From Budorcas taxicolor (Eukaryota; Chordata; Mammalia; Artiodactyla; Bovidae): a stretch of 64,000 nt of DNA. Positions 24,228 to 35,393 of the stretch are shown one piece after another. Numbering within the stretch: position 1 is the stretch's first letter; each line of letters starts with the position of its first letter. Both the position numbers and the translations under genes were made by a program. The notes below the pieces were generated by a model, which ran no database searches, was not told where the DNA came from, and saw only the letters and a program-made list of their open reading frames with translations. The stretch lies in NCBI RefSeq assembly GCF_023091745.1, contig NC_068934.1, positions 13,842,434 through 13,906,433 on the forward strand, given 5' to 3'.

Positions 24228-26900
24228 TGTGGGTGGGTTTGGATGGGTGGCTTGTCAAGGTTTCCTAGTTAGGGAAGCTTGTGTCTGTGTTCTGGTGGGT
24301 GGAGCTGGATTTCTTCTCTCTGGAGTGCAGTGAAATGTCCAATAGTGAGTTTTGAGATTTCAGTGGGTTTGGTATGACTTTGGACAGCATGTATATTGAA
24401 GCTCAGGGCTATGTTCCTGTGTTGCTGGAGAATTTGTGTGGTATGTCTTGCTCTGGAACTTGTTGGCCCTTGGGTAGTGCTTGGTTTCAGTGTAGGTATG
24501 GAGGCTTTTGATGAGCTCCTATTGCTTAGTGTTCCCTGGAGTCAGGAGTTCTCTGGTGTTCTCAAAATTTGGATTTAGGCCTCCTGCCTCTGGTTTTCAG
24601 TCTTATTCTTACAGTAGCTTCAAGACTTCTCCATCTATACAGCACCATTGATAAAACAAATAGGTTAATCATGAAAAGTTTCTCCAAAATGAGGGACATC
24701 TGGAGAGGTACACAGAGTTACATGGAGAAGAGAAGAGGGAGGAGGGAGATAGAAGTGACCTGGAGGAGAAGAGGGGGGAATCAAAAGGGCAGAGAGCAAG
24801 CTAGCCAGTAATCACTTCCCTGTGTGCTCTCCACAGTCTGGATCCCTCAGAGATGTTCACAGAGTTACACAGAGATGAGAAGAGGGAGGAAGGAGGCAGA
24901 GGTGGCCAGGAGGATAAAGGGGGATCAAAACGAGAGAGACAGATGTAACCAGTAATCAGTTCCCTAAGTGTTCTCCACAGCCCAGAACACACACAGAGAT
25001 TCACAGAGTTGGGTAGAGAAGAGAAGGGGGAGGGAGGAGATAGAGGCGACCTGGTGGAGAAAAAGGAGAGTCAAAAGGGGGAGAGAGCAATCAAGCCAGT
25101 AATCTCACTCCTAAGTTTAAATGGGTACTGAAGATTGGGTTCTTAAAGGTACAGAATTGATAACAAATACCAAAAGTTAAGATCAAAAATCTAGAGTAGA
25201 GGTTAGATTCTCAAAAATACAATATTAACAAAACAGTCACAAAAATTATAAAATATATATGTGAAGTTTACTTTAAAAATAGGGTCTTTTTTTGCAAGGT
25301 AATAGTAGAGTATAAAAATGAAAATTAAAGGAGTAATAGAGAACTTAAAAATAAAAAAATGAAAAAGTTTAAAAAATGATAATAGTAAAAATATATCTAG
25401 GACTTTCTCTGGAACTCTTGCAGACAGTGTGGCGTCAGTTCATTTTCAGATAGTTCCTTGATCTGACTTATACTTCTCAAGATCAGTAGGCCCCTTCCTA
25501 TATAGTCGGTGCTAACTACAGGGTTTTCTCTATTGCACCTGTCACTTTCAAATCGGTTCCCTCTGTTTATTTTAGCTTCTGTTTGCTGGTCTCTTCAGTG
25601 TCTAATTTCCACCCTGACACAAAGGGGCAGTGGTGATCACTTTTTGTAGGCTCAGTTGTTCAGTTGTCCTGTGGGGCGGGAGGAACAATGCAAACAAATA
25701 TCACTGGCGTGTATGGGGAGTGCTCGCAGTGTCTGGCCACACTGGATTTGCCCCCACTCACAGCGTGTGTGCTTTCCCTCTCTACACTGCCCAGGCTCTA
25801 GGTTGCTCTGCTGGGAACTGTCTGAGGTGGCCCCTGGGTTGCATGCACTTCCCAGGTCTAAGCTGCTCAGGTTCAGGTCCTCAGGTAGTCCACAAAGGCG
25901 CAGACTTTGTTGGGCCTGCATTTTGTGCCTGTCCCAGGTCCAAGCAGCTCAGGTGACCAGGTGCTTGGTGAGCACAGTCGCCTCCATTTTGAGGCTGTGT
26001 CTTCTCACCTCCCCTGTCCCAGCCACTTGGATTTCTGGGTATACAATGGGCATGTCTTCTCAGGTGTGTCGTGTGTCTCTTCCAGGGAGCTGATCTCTGG
26101 CTGCGACCCTTCTGGCAGATGTCGACCATTCAGAATCCGAAGAAGTCTTGGTTAGCAATGAAGCCTGCTTGCAGTTTGGTAGAGTATGCCTCTCTGGGGC
26201 CGTGATTGCCCCCTTCCGGCTCTAGCTGCCCTCGGCTGCCTGTCTCGGATGGGGGATGGGCTGGTCCACAGCCAGCTAGCTCTGCTCAGTCCTTGTTCTG
26301 TGAGCAGGCCTGGCAGTGTCTTAGGTTAGGGCTTTTCCCGGGATAGCGATGCCACAGTCTGGGTTATTATCTCTAGTTAGTTCCCTCAGATTGCCCTTGG
26401 GGCATTCAGGCCTGGTCCTTACTCTAAGCAATGCAGCCAGCACCTCCCTGCCCAGCCCCCACTCGCTAGTGGCGGATGCAAGAGTCTGCGCTGCTTCTCC
26501 GCTGGGAGTTGCCATTAGGCATGTAGTCTGTGGGTTTTAATTAACTAATTATTTATTTATTTTTCCTCCTGGTTATGTTGCCCTCTGAGATTCCAAGGCT
26601 TGCCACTGACCTGCTGGTGAGATTGTTTCCTGGTGTTTGGAAACTTCTCTCTCTTTTAAGACTCCCTTCTGGGGATGGATCTCTGTCCCTACCTCTTTTG
26701 TCTCTGTTTTTATCTTTTATATTTTGTCCTACCTCCTTCTGAAGACAATGGGCTGCATTTCTGGGTGCCTGATGTCCTCTGCCAGCATTCAGAAGTTGTT
26801 TTGTGGAATTCACTCAGTGTTCAAATATTCTTTCTATGAATTTGTGGGGGAGAAAGTGGTCTCCCCATCCTATTCCTCCGCCATCTTAGGACCGCCCCTC
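24228..26900 (-). promoter_or_regulatory. L1-BT 5' UTR with internal promoter region
   Basis: About 2.7 kb lies between the element's 5' end and the ORF1 start. The outer part (25630-26900) is GC-richer than the surroundings and begins with the GGCGGTCCTAAGATGGCGGA start string; that string contains the AAGATGGCGG core typical of YY1 sites in mammalian L1 promoters. Family knowledge says L1 transcription starts here. No evidence of current activity is visible. Confidence 0.75.
24690..25120. repeat. Three tandem units of about 145 bp in the L1 5' UTR
   Basis: Each unit has GAGAAGAGAAGGGGGAGG-like purine-rich sequence, a TCAAAA/GAGAGAG segment, then CCAGTAATC and, in the first two, CTCCACAG. 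The CCAGTAATC marker recurs at 24805, 24949 and 25096, giving periods of 144 and 147. Units differ by substitutions and small indels. They lie just upstream of ORF1. Confidence 0.88.
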
Positions 26901-27017
26901 AGGAATTCAAAACTTTGAAGAAGAGGGCGTAGTATTTAGAATTCTAATTTTAGACAGTTGGGGTTTTTCTTTTATCTGTTTTGTTTTTTGTTTTTAATTT
27001 GCTTTTATCCACAGGTG

Positions 27018-27230
27018 GTGGGCTTCCCAGGTAGCTCAGTTGTAAAGAATCTGCCTGCCAACGCAGAAGATGCAGGAGATGTGGGTTTGATCCCTGGGTG
27101 GGGAAGATCCCCTGGAGGAGGAAATGGCAACCCACTCCAGTATGCTTGCTTGGGAAATCCCATGGACAGAGGAGCCTGGCAGGTTACAGTCCATAGGGTT
27201 GCAAAATAGTTGGACATGATTGAGCATGTG

Positions 27231-27259
<29 letters not shown>
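27018..27259 (+). mobile_element. Bov-tA SINE with CA microsatellite tail
   Basis: tRNA-like head (GGGCTTCCCAGGTAGCTCAG), Bov-A body and a tail expanded to about 14 CA units (27233-27260). Flanks ATCCACAGGTG (27007-27017) and ATCCAGAGGTG (27260-27270) are a 10/11 duplication. Confidence 0.93.
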
Positions 27260-27261
<2 letters not shown>

Positions 27262-27387
27262 CCAGAGGTGCATTCACACTCATGTCCACATCTAATCACA
27301 CAATTACCCTTTATTCCTTTATAGTTCTTTACCACCATTCTTTTAGAGTGGCTTGGCGTTGTCTGTGGAACAGGTGGAAACTTCAGT

Positions 27388-27492
27388 GATGGTGTCAGTG
27401 GATACACAATCCACATGAAGCTTACTCTATAAAATACTTACCTCCTGGAACTTACTATTGCATGAGATGTGAGATGTTCGCCTTTCACTTTA
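27388..27492 (+). repeat. Unidentified dispersed repeat, copy B
   Basis: Homologous to 17511-17632 in the same orientation, with one roughly 12-base gap. Family not recognised. Confidence 0.6.
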
Positions 27493-27534
27493 TAATTCTT
27501 TCCTAAGTTGTTTTTCATTTTCTCCCAATTTCAG

Positions 27535-27735
27535 TGAAATGAGAGACACATAACTTTGAATTCTGAAATACTTGAGTTCAAATCCAAGCTTTGAATCAGT
27601 AATACTAGCAGATTGATCTTGGGTAAATTATTTAGCTTTTACTCATCTCTGATAATAATACTGATTTTAGGGCTTTTGTGAGATAAAGTAATGTATACAA
27701 AGTATCTAACAGGACTGGGGACACACATTATGAGT
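27535..27735 (+). repeat. MIR SINE
   Basis: Plus-strand MIR order: GAGTTCAAATCC, GATCTTGGGTAAATTATTTAG, ATAATACTG and GAGATAAAGTAATGTATA. Its 3' end is cut by the following Bov-tA. Confidence 0.8.
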
Positions 27736-27740
27736 TAAGG

Positions 27741-27950
27741 GACTTCCCAAGTGGAGTGGTGGTAAAGAATCTGCCTGCTAGTGCAGGAGACATGGGTTCA
27801 ATCCTGCATCAGGAAGATCCCCTGGAGAAGGAAATGGCAACCCATTTCAGCGTTCTTACCTGGGAAATCCAACGGACAGAGGAACCTGGTGGGCTATAGT
27901 CCATAGCGTCACAAACAGTCCGTATGTGACTTAGAGACTAAACACCACAG
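27741..27950 (+). mobile_element. Bov-tA SINE
   Basis: Head GGGACTTCCCAAGTGGAGTGG, body GGAAATGGCAACCCATTTC and the GACTAAACACCAC end. It is more diverged than the neighbouring copy. Duplications not resolved. Confidence 0.9.
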
Positions 27951-29289
27951 CTGTGGGCTAACTGTTGTTTTTCTTTCTTTCCCTTCTCATAGCAAATGTA
28001 TAACTTCAGACTTGCTTTTCTAGTTAGACCATTGGTATTAGTTCAATAAGAGTTTTATTCATATTAATCATATTTCATAATTACTATTATGATTTATTAA
28101 TGGCAATAATAAAATGACATATAAATTGATGTCAATAATCACTGTTTCAATTACTTATATAAATCTACCACTACCTAGTCAATGTTAATGGCTTGGCTCT
28201 GAAATATTCACGCAATTGATGATTACCTTTCACGTTCAAAAGAAATGTTCATTGTCTTCTCAGTAGCCATGATTGGGCCCAGAGCATGTAGTCAATTTTA
28301 CTGTTTCTAAGAAGAAATGAGAGCTTTGGTTATAAAGTTTGGTTGAAATTCTGTTTTTCCCCATTCTGCTTATCCTCTGGCAAACTCTATTTCATACCCT
28401 CTCCTGTAAGCTTTTCCCCTTATTGATTTAATAACAGAATTATTTTCTAACTCACTGTTCAAGTAGCTATCATTATTAAAATTTTTATGTACCCATAAAA
28501 TTCCCATAATTGCAACTTCATAATGAGTATAAAAACTGGCACTTAAATTGGTACTAAATATTTGATGAAGTTTAAAGTTTGCAAATATTGTAAGTCAAAA
28601 ATAACGCTGATTTCTTTTTATAAAACATTTATTCTGTAACATTAGGAATAAGCCTACAGAGGTAGAAATACACAAGGTGGTGGAGGGCTCCGTTCCGGGC
28701 TAAGGAGCTGACATTTCACTTTTCATACAATGAAGAATCATTGAGAGATGTGGAAAAAATTTTGTGGCATGCACAAAGGTGTTTCAGAAAGATTTAATCT
28801 TTGACTAAGGTCAAGGTAGAGAATAGAGGGCAAGAGGGCAATGAGGCTGAAGATCTTGCCTAAATGGGGTGGAAAGGAACTGATCCATGGGACTGATGTT
28901 AGGAAAGGGAATTTCATTCATGCCCTTATTGATTCTATTTTTGGAAAAAACAATTATTGAATCCCTGGTATCAGCCTCGAGCTCTGATTGGCATTGAGAT
29001 TAAGACATGTTTCTTGTCTTGCTTTATGTGAAGTGGAGGTAATATGATGATAAAAATGTTTTAATAGAGGTTGAGACAGCTTGTGACTATGGAAGTAGAT
29101 GAAGGGACACTTAAGCTGGCAGCAGTGCTTGTAGGTAGGTCTAAATATTTATTTTGCTAAAACTTTGTTTAAACTTGAAGTTCAAACCATATTTGGTTTC
29201 CAGAATTATGAGACAATTTTAGTAAAATTTTATGCAGAATATGCCTTTGCATCAACACACTTGAAAACAATAGTACCTAGCAGATTCCA
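27951..29289. other. Repeat-poor unique sequence
   Basis: No mobile element, open frame or RNA gene recognised. Part of the longest repeat-poor stretch of the window. Confidence 0.5.
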
Positions 29290-29475
29290 TTTTAAAAGGA
29301 CCCTCCTGATGGGCAGTGTATAACCACCTCTCACGCTGTTAACATCTTTCTGAATGTGTGTGTAAACGGGCGTTGTTCCATTTTATCTCAATATCTCCTG
29401 TGTCTAGCAGAATGTCTGGCGCATAGCAGTTGCTCAGAGGATGCCTATTGAAATGTCATCGTTGAATCTGTACAA
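29290..29475 (+). repeat. L2/MIR 3'-end type repeat
   Basis: The TGTCTAGCAGAATGTCTGGCGCATAGCAG string followed by CTCAGAGGATGCCTATTGAA matches the conserved shared 3' end of L2/MIR. It is ancient and diverged. Confidence 0.7.
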
Positions 29476-29689
29476 CAACAGTCGCCTGTTGTCATTCTTT
29501 GCTTTTTTTTTTTTTTTTCCCTCACCACAAGTTGAATGATGATACTTATAAAATAAACTTTTGTGATTTGAAAATCCATCAGCTACTCTACTGCCTCATT
29601 TAATTCTGCCCACCTTGGCCAAGGCTTGAGCCTTAAAAACAAACCAGACCTCTTTCTGTTTCCTTATATTTTGTTCATGTATCTCAGTA

Positions 29690-29965
29690 GTAAAATATTG
29701 GTCCCTGGCCAGCATTCATGTGACAGCTTCCCATATGAATGTTAAACAGGCAACGATGATGCTGTCTAATTACAGTGCTTGAAATGATTAGAAATAAATT
29801 GGCACTCCAATTATAGATGCATGAAAGAGGCACCAGTATATTACAGTCAGTCCATTAATTTCTAAAGTGGTTCAGGCCATCTCACTATTTTGGTGACATT
29901 CCTTATTCACGGCTGCAATGAATCACTTTGAATTGTGGTGCCTGCAAATTAACAAGCTGAAGGAC
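29690..29965. other. Candidate conserved non-coding element
   Basis: Repeat-free, balanced-composition stretch with several homeodomain-type cores (TCTAATTACAG, CCATTAATTTC, AAATTAACAAG) and a CAGCTTCCCATATGAATG block. The look resembles vertebrate developmental enhancers, but conservation cannot be tested here. Confidence 0.25.
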
Positions 29966-31352
29966 ATTTTTTTTTTTTTTTAACCTAAAATATCCCTGGT
30001 TATTTTCTCCTAGGGTGGGGGCAGTGACAGGGAGCCAGGGACATACTGTTAAATTCTGTATATAGACTTTGAGTAACTAGCACAAAAAAGGTTAAATAGG
30101 CTTTGTTTTTATTCTTTTTTTTTTTTTTTTTTTTTTTTTGCGAGAAAGACTGTAAAAAAATTCCTCTCAATTGTACTTGAACTAAAACTGAAATTTTCCA
30201 AAGCTGTTAGAATTAAATTAGGAATGTAGCATTCTTCATTGTTTAATTTTTGGTCCTTGTATTGATGTCTGAGTTAGCTGGATGTAAAAATATCACCTTT
30301 TACATAAAAGCAAATTAAGAAATATTCTAAAAGTTTCTAAAATATCTCAAAGTATAATTTACTTTATAGGTTAAAATTACTCTCTATTTGCTTTCAGAAT
30401 GTTTCTCTAGATAAATGATTGAGTGCTATCCATGAGTTTCACTAAAAGATGACATTTGATTCTAATAACTAACCTCAGTTAATCCAGATTTTCATGTTAA
30501 ACTGGCAAGAATCTAGGGGCATATTCAATCCAGTCCTTAAAATAAGTAAATCTATAATATTCCAATAAACACTAAGCACTTCCATTGTGTGATGGATTAT
30601 TTAAGGGTAGGAGCTACGTGTTATTCATACATCATGCAAATACTTGGCAAGTAGGAGATGTTGAATAAATATTAAGTGAATGCTATTGATTATGGCCAGA
30701 ATATAACATAATATAAAATTGCTTATGGCCAGCATAACTTAGTTATGAATTTAAAATATATATAAGGAAAATAGAAGAATATTTTGGAGAAAAGGTGATG
30801 TAATAATTAACTTCAGTTTAGGTATTTTATTTTTTAAAATTAAATGTTTATTATGAAAAAATACATTAAAATATTCATATAAAGATAAAATACTGCAGGT
30901 AAGGATAAAGTCATTTGTATAATAAATAGTTTTTCATAATGAAATTCTTTAGTATAGAACTTGTAGAACTTTTTGAATAAAAAGTCTTCTAGAGACATTT
31001 ATTACTTTTGTTAATATTTGTTTATAAAATTTCAAATTTATACACAAGAAAACAGGTTGTAAACTTCCATGTGTCCATCAGTCATTTTCAATAATCATTG
31101 ACACATGGCCAATAGAGTTTCATTTATACCCTCCACCACTGGATTATTTTGAAGTACTACCCAACATTGTATTACTTCACCTACAGATACTTCAACAAGA
31201 ATCTCCTTAAAATAGAGACTTTTAAAACATAATCACCATACTATTATCATCATAAAAATTAGCAATTTAAAAAATTATATATAGTCAGTAGGGCTTAGGA
31301 AGCATTGCTGCAAACAAAGCTAGTGGAGTGACAGAATCCAGCAGATTTTCAT
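29966..31352. other. Unique AT-rich sequence with poly(T) tracts and an L2-like scrap
   Basis: A T-run of about 25 lies at 30115-30139. At 30595-30690 the order GGGTAGGAGCTACGTG, TTGGCAAGTAGGAG, TTGAATAAATATTAAGTGAATG fits an L2/MIR 3' end on the plus strand. Nothing else recognised. Confidence 0.5.
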
Positions 31353-32372
31353 GTTTTTTTTTTTTAATTTTATATTTTTAAAGATTTTTTTAATTGGTAG
31401 AAAACTGCTTTACAATTTTGTGTTGGTTTCTGTCATACCACAACGTGGATCAATCATATATATTAATATATCTCTTCGCTCCATCTCCCTTCTCCCTATC
31501 CCACCTCTCTAGGTCATCACAGATTCCCAAGCTGAGCTCCCTGTTTTTTAGCAACTTACCACTATCTATCTGTTTCACACACGATAGTGTATATATGCCA
31601 ATGCCACTTTCTCAGTTCTTCCCACCCTCACCTTCCCCCACCGTGTCCACAAGTCTGCTCTCTACTAGGATCATCAGTACCATGTTTCTCAATTCCATAT
31701 ATGTGCGTTAATATATGATACTTGTTTTTCTCTTTCTGACTTACTTTACTCTGTATAAAAGGTGCAACCTCACTACATCTGACTCAAATTTGTTCATTTT
31801 ATGGCTGAGTGATATTCCATTGTATAAATGTGCCATAGCTTCTTTATCCATTCATCTGTTGATGGACAGCTGGGTTGCTTCCTTGTCCTGACTACTGCAG
31901 ATATTGCTGCAGTGAACACTGGGTTAAATGTGTCTTTTAGAATTGTGGTTTTCACAAAGTATATGCCCAGGAGTAGGACTGTTGGGTCATACGATAGATT
32001 TAGTCCTAGTTTTTAAAGGAATCTCCATACAGTTTTCCATAATGGCAATATCAGTTTAAATTCTAACCAGTAGTGCAGGAGGTTTCCCTTTTCTCCACAG
32101 CCCCTGCAGTGTTCATTGTGTGTCGATATTTTGATGATGGCCATTCTGACTGCTGTGAGGTGATACCTCACTGTAGTTTTGATTTGCATTTTTCTAATAA
32201 TATTGAGCATATTTTTATGTGTTTTTTGGCCATTTGTATGACTTCTTTGGAGAAGTGTCTGTTTAGTTCTTCTGCCCATTTTTTAATCGGGTTGTTTCTT
32301 TTTCTGATATTGAGCTGTATGAGCTGCTTATGTATTTTGGAGATTAAACCTGTGTCAGTTGCTTCGTTTGTA
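31353..32372 (-). mobile_element. Old L1 fragment, 3' UTR and ORF2 C-terminus
   Basis: A poly(T) start at 31353 leads into L1 3' UTR, then degraded ORF2 C-terminal sequence. One open segment (32013-32279) keeps CRGCGEKGNLLHYWLEF, in which the last two metal-binding residues of the cysteine motif are altered. It is 5'-truncated and joins a BovB at about 32380. Confidence 0.88.
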
Positions 32373-32379
32373 ATATTTA

Positions 32380-33066
32380 AAATCCTAAAAGATGATGTTG
32401 TTAAAGTGCTGCATACAGAATGTCAGGAAATTTTGAAAATTCAGCTGTGGTCACAGGACTGAAAATGGTCAGTTTTCATCCCAATCCCAAAGAAGGGCTA
32501 TACTAAAGAATGTTCAAACTACTACCACATAGTTTCACTCATTTCACACGCTAGCAAGGTTATGCTCAAAATCCTTCAAGCTAGGCTTCAGCAGTATGTG
32601 AACTGAAAATTTCCAGATGTACAAGTGGAATTTCGAAGAGGCAGGGGAACCAGAGATCAAATTGCCAACATTCGGTGGCTCGTGGAGAAAGCATAGCAAT
32701 TCCAGAAAAAACATCTATTTCTGTTTCATTGACTACACAAAAACCTTTGACTGGGTGGATCATAACAAAATGTGGGAAATTCAAGATGGGAATACCCGAC
32801 CACCTTACCTGCCTCCTGAGAAACCTGTATGCAGGTTAAGAAGCAACAGTTAGAGCCAGACATGGAACAATGGACTGGTTCCAAATTGGGAAAGGAGTAT
32901 GTCAAGGCTGTATCTTGTCACCCTGCTTGTTAAATTTATACACAGAGTACAGCATGTGAAATGCTGGGCTGGATGAAGCACAAGCTGAAATTAAGACCAC
33001 CGGGAGCAATATCAACAACCTTAGGTATGCAGATGATACCACTCTAATGGCAGAAAGTGGAGAGCA
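32380..33066 (+). mobile_element. BovB fragment A (polymerase region)
   Basis: Plus-strand BovB enters upstream of the polymerase core and keeps degraded copies of the FCFIDYTKTFDWVDHNK segment. It reaches the ADDTTLMAES catalytic region before ending abruptly at AGAAAGTGGAGAG. It has no 3' end of its own, because fragment B follows directly. Confidence 0.88.
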
Positions 33067-34306
33067 ATACCAGACCACTTTACCTGTCTCCTGAGAAACC
33101 TGTGCACAGATCAAGAAGCAACGGTTAGAACTGGACATGGAACAACTGACTGGTTCAAACTTTGGAAAGCAGTATGTCAAGGCTGTATGTTGTCACTCTG
33201 CTTATATAACTTCTATGCAGAGTAATCCAAGTCATTGGAAAAGACCCTGATGCTGGAAAAGATTGAAGACAGGAGGAGAAAGGGACAACAGAAGATGAGA
33301 TAGTTAGATGGCATCACTGCCTCAGTGGACATAAGTCTGAGCAAGCTCCAGGAGATGGTGAAGAACAGGAAAGCCTGGCGTGCTGCAGTCTATAGGGCTG
33401 CAAAGAGCCAGACACGACTGAGCAACTGAACAACAACAACATGCAGGGTAAATCATGCAAAATGCAGGGCTGGATGAATCACAAGTTGGAATCAAGATTC
33501 ACAAGCTAGAGTCACAAGCTGGAGCAACATCAACCACTTTAGATATGCAGATGATACCACTCAATTGGCACAAAGTGGAGAAGAACTAAAGAGCCTCTTG
33601 GTGAAAGTGAGAGAGGAGAGTGAAAAGGCTCAACAAGCAAAAAACTAAGATCATGGCATCTGGTCCCAGCACTTTATGGCAAATGGAAGGGGAAATGTGA
33701 AAGTAGTGAAAAATTTTATTTTCTTGTGCCCCAAAGTTACGGTGGACAGTGAATGCAGTCATGAAATTAAAAGACGCTTGTTCCTTGGAAAGAAAGCTAT
33801 GACATACCTAGACAGCATATTAAAAAGCAGAGACATCACTTTGCCAAGAAAGGTCTGTATAGTCAAAACTATGATTTTTCCAGTAATTATGTATGAGGGT
33901 GAGAGTTTTTCCATTAGGAAGGCTGAGCGCTAAAGAATGGATGCTTTTGAACTGTGGTCCTGGAGAAGATGCTTGAGAGTCCCTTGGACTGCAAGGAGAT
34001 CAAACCAATTAATCCTAAAGGAAATCAACCATGAATATTCATAAGAAGGACTGATGCTGAAGCTCCAAACTTTGGCCACCTGAGTGAAGAGCCAACTCAT
34101 TGGAAAAAATCCAGATGCTGGGAAAGGTTGAGGGCAGAAGGAGAAAAGTATGGAAGAGGACTAGATGGTTAAATAAACATCACTGACTCATTGGTTATGA
34201 ATTTGAGCAAACTCTGGGAGATTGTGGAGAACAGATAAGCCTGGTGTGCTACAGTCCTTGAGATCACAAAGAGTCAGACACAACATCGTGACTGCATAAC
34301 AACAGT
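33067..34306 (+). mobile_element. BovB fragment B (polymerase to 3' end)
   Basis: The BovB sequence restarts at the CAATACCAGACCACTTTACC segment already passed in fragment A, then runs to a worn GCATAACAACAG end. A third BovB piece (33226-33440) sits inside it. An 85-codon open segment from 33676 is a degraded C-terminal part. Many stops elsewhere. Confidence 0.88.
33226..33440 (+). mobile_element. 215-bp BovB 3' end nested in BovB
   Basis: Only the last BovB segment is present (GTCATTGGAAAAGACCCTGA to GAGCAACTGAACAACAACAAC). Flanks ATGCAGAGTAA (33215-33225) and ATGCAGGGTAA (33441-33451) are a 10/11 duplication of host BovB sequence, which continues across the insertion. Confidence 0.85.
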
Positions 34307-34754
34307 ATTTCTTATGTATTGCTTTTCTTTTGCAAGTTGATCTGGTTGAACCAGGATTCAAACAAAATTCCCATTTCTAAGGTATCTCTTCTGGTTGGTG
34401 CTTACTGTCAATATTTTCTCTCTCTCTGTACTCTCTGTACTTCCTTCTCTTTCTCTGCCCATCTCTTTTGCTTACTTCCCTTCATCATTTACTGTGGGGC
34501 AGGTGCTAGATATATGAGAGGTTTCAGTTACCCAAAGATGAATAGAATATCTATCTATGATATTAAACTCTGGGATTTGGCTGCCTCTAAGGATGTGTCC
34601 TCCTACTAGTTCATCTACTAGTCTCAAATACTTTCAAGTTCATGAGCTTGCATTTTTTATTCCTTTTGCTTAGGAGCTTTAACCTCCATCAGCTTATCTA
34701 ATTTTTTCAACTTTCAGGCCAGTTTCAAATATCACTGCATTTAGGATGGCTTTG
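34307..34754. other. Unassigned sequence
   Basis: No repeat or exon recognised. A 96-codon plus frame from 34319 shows no domain. Confidence 0.4.
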
Positions 34755-34894
34755 CTGCCGCTGCTGCTAAGTCACTTTAGTCCTGTCCGACTCTGTGCGA
34801 CCTCAGAGATGGCAGCCCACCAGGCTCTGCTGTCCCTGGGATTCTCCAGGCAAGAACACTTGAGTGGGTTGCCATTTCCTTCTCTCTTTATTGA
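34755..34894 (-). mobile_element. Bov-A SINE monomer
   Basis: Minus-strand Bov-A with a CTG-type tail at the left (GCTGCCGCTGCTGCTAAG) and TGGGTTGCCATTTCCTTCTC at the right. A single monomer, so a truncated BOV-A2. Confidence 0.9.
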
Positions 34895-35294
34895 CCATGA
34901 AATGAAATTCATCGGTTTTCTTTCCATAGCTACTTGCACCTTTATAAGTTTGTCTTATTTAACAAACTTATGTCTTATTTAACAATGCTTATCTAACAAA
35001 CCATGTCTTCTTCTCAATCATTAGATTGAAAAAATTTTGAGTGCTAGCTGAATCTTTCTTATATTATTTAATTGTATTATTATTGTTGAGGTGTATTATG
35101 TGTTAATCGCATCAACTGAAGCACATTCAGCCTGCCTTTGTACCAAGTAATATACAGGCTCAAGGAAGAAGTGCAGCACCTAACACAGGTCATTGCACAC
35201 AATGGAGCTTCAAATGGTTATGGATTTGAAATAGATCAAATGGCACATTTTGAAAGTTGTATGCAGTTTTAAAATCAAAACTATCATGCAGCAA
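34895..35294. other. Unassigned sequence
   Basis: AT-rich, with a short local repeat of TTATGTCTTATTTAACAA at about 34968-34985. Nothing else recognised. Confidence 0.4.
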
Positions 35295-35393
35295 TGATCT
35301 TTCCTGGTGGCTCAGATGGTAAAAAATCTGCCTGCTCTGGAGGGGACCCAGGTTTGATTCCTAGGTAGGAAAGATTCCTTGGATAAGGGAATG
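35295..35393 (+). mobile_element. Bov-tA head, plus arm of a fold-back pair
   Basis: tRNA-like head CCTGGTGGCTCAGATGGTAA through the GGGACCCAGGTTTGATTCC box. It lacks the 3' Bov-A body and runs straight into the inverted copy. Confidence 0.88.

Larger units (their letters stand above)
18852..26900 (-). mobile_element. Near full-length L1-BT (8.05 kb), inactive
   Basis: All parts of a bovine L1 are present in minus orientation: 5' UTR beginning at the GGCGGTCCTAAGATGGCGGA-type start (about 26895), ORF1, a 51-bp inter-ORF gap, ORF2, and a 3' UTR with an AT-rich tail at 18852. The flanks AGGAATTAAAAACTTT (18836-18851) and AGGAATTCAAAACTTT (26901-26916) are a 15/16 target duplication, so the 5' end looks genuine rather than truncated. 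Both ORFs are broken by frameshifts and stops. A SINE fragment at 22753 and a 65-bp tandem duplication at 20403 add to the damage. Confidence 0.93.

Noticed and set aside
25630..26540. GC-rich segment with several overlapping frames, possible CpG-island promoter or exon
   Set aside because: It lies inside the L1-BT 5' UTR and is explained by it.
27233..27261. CRISPR-like or other patterned array
   Set aside because: Simple CA repeat in a SINE tail; no spacer-repeat structure exists anywhere in the window.
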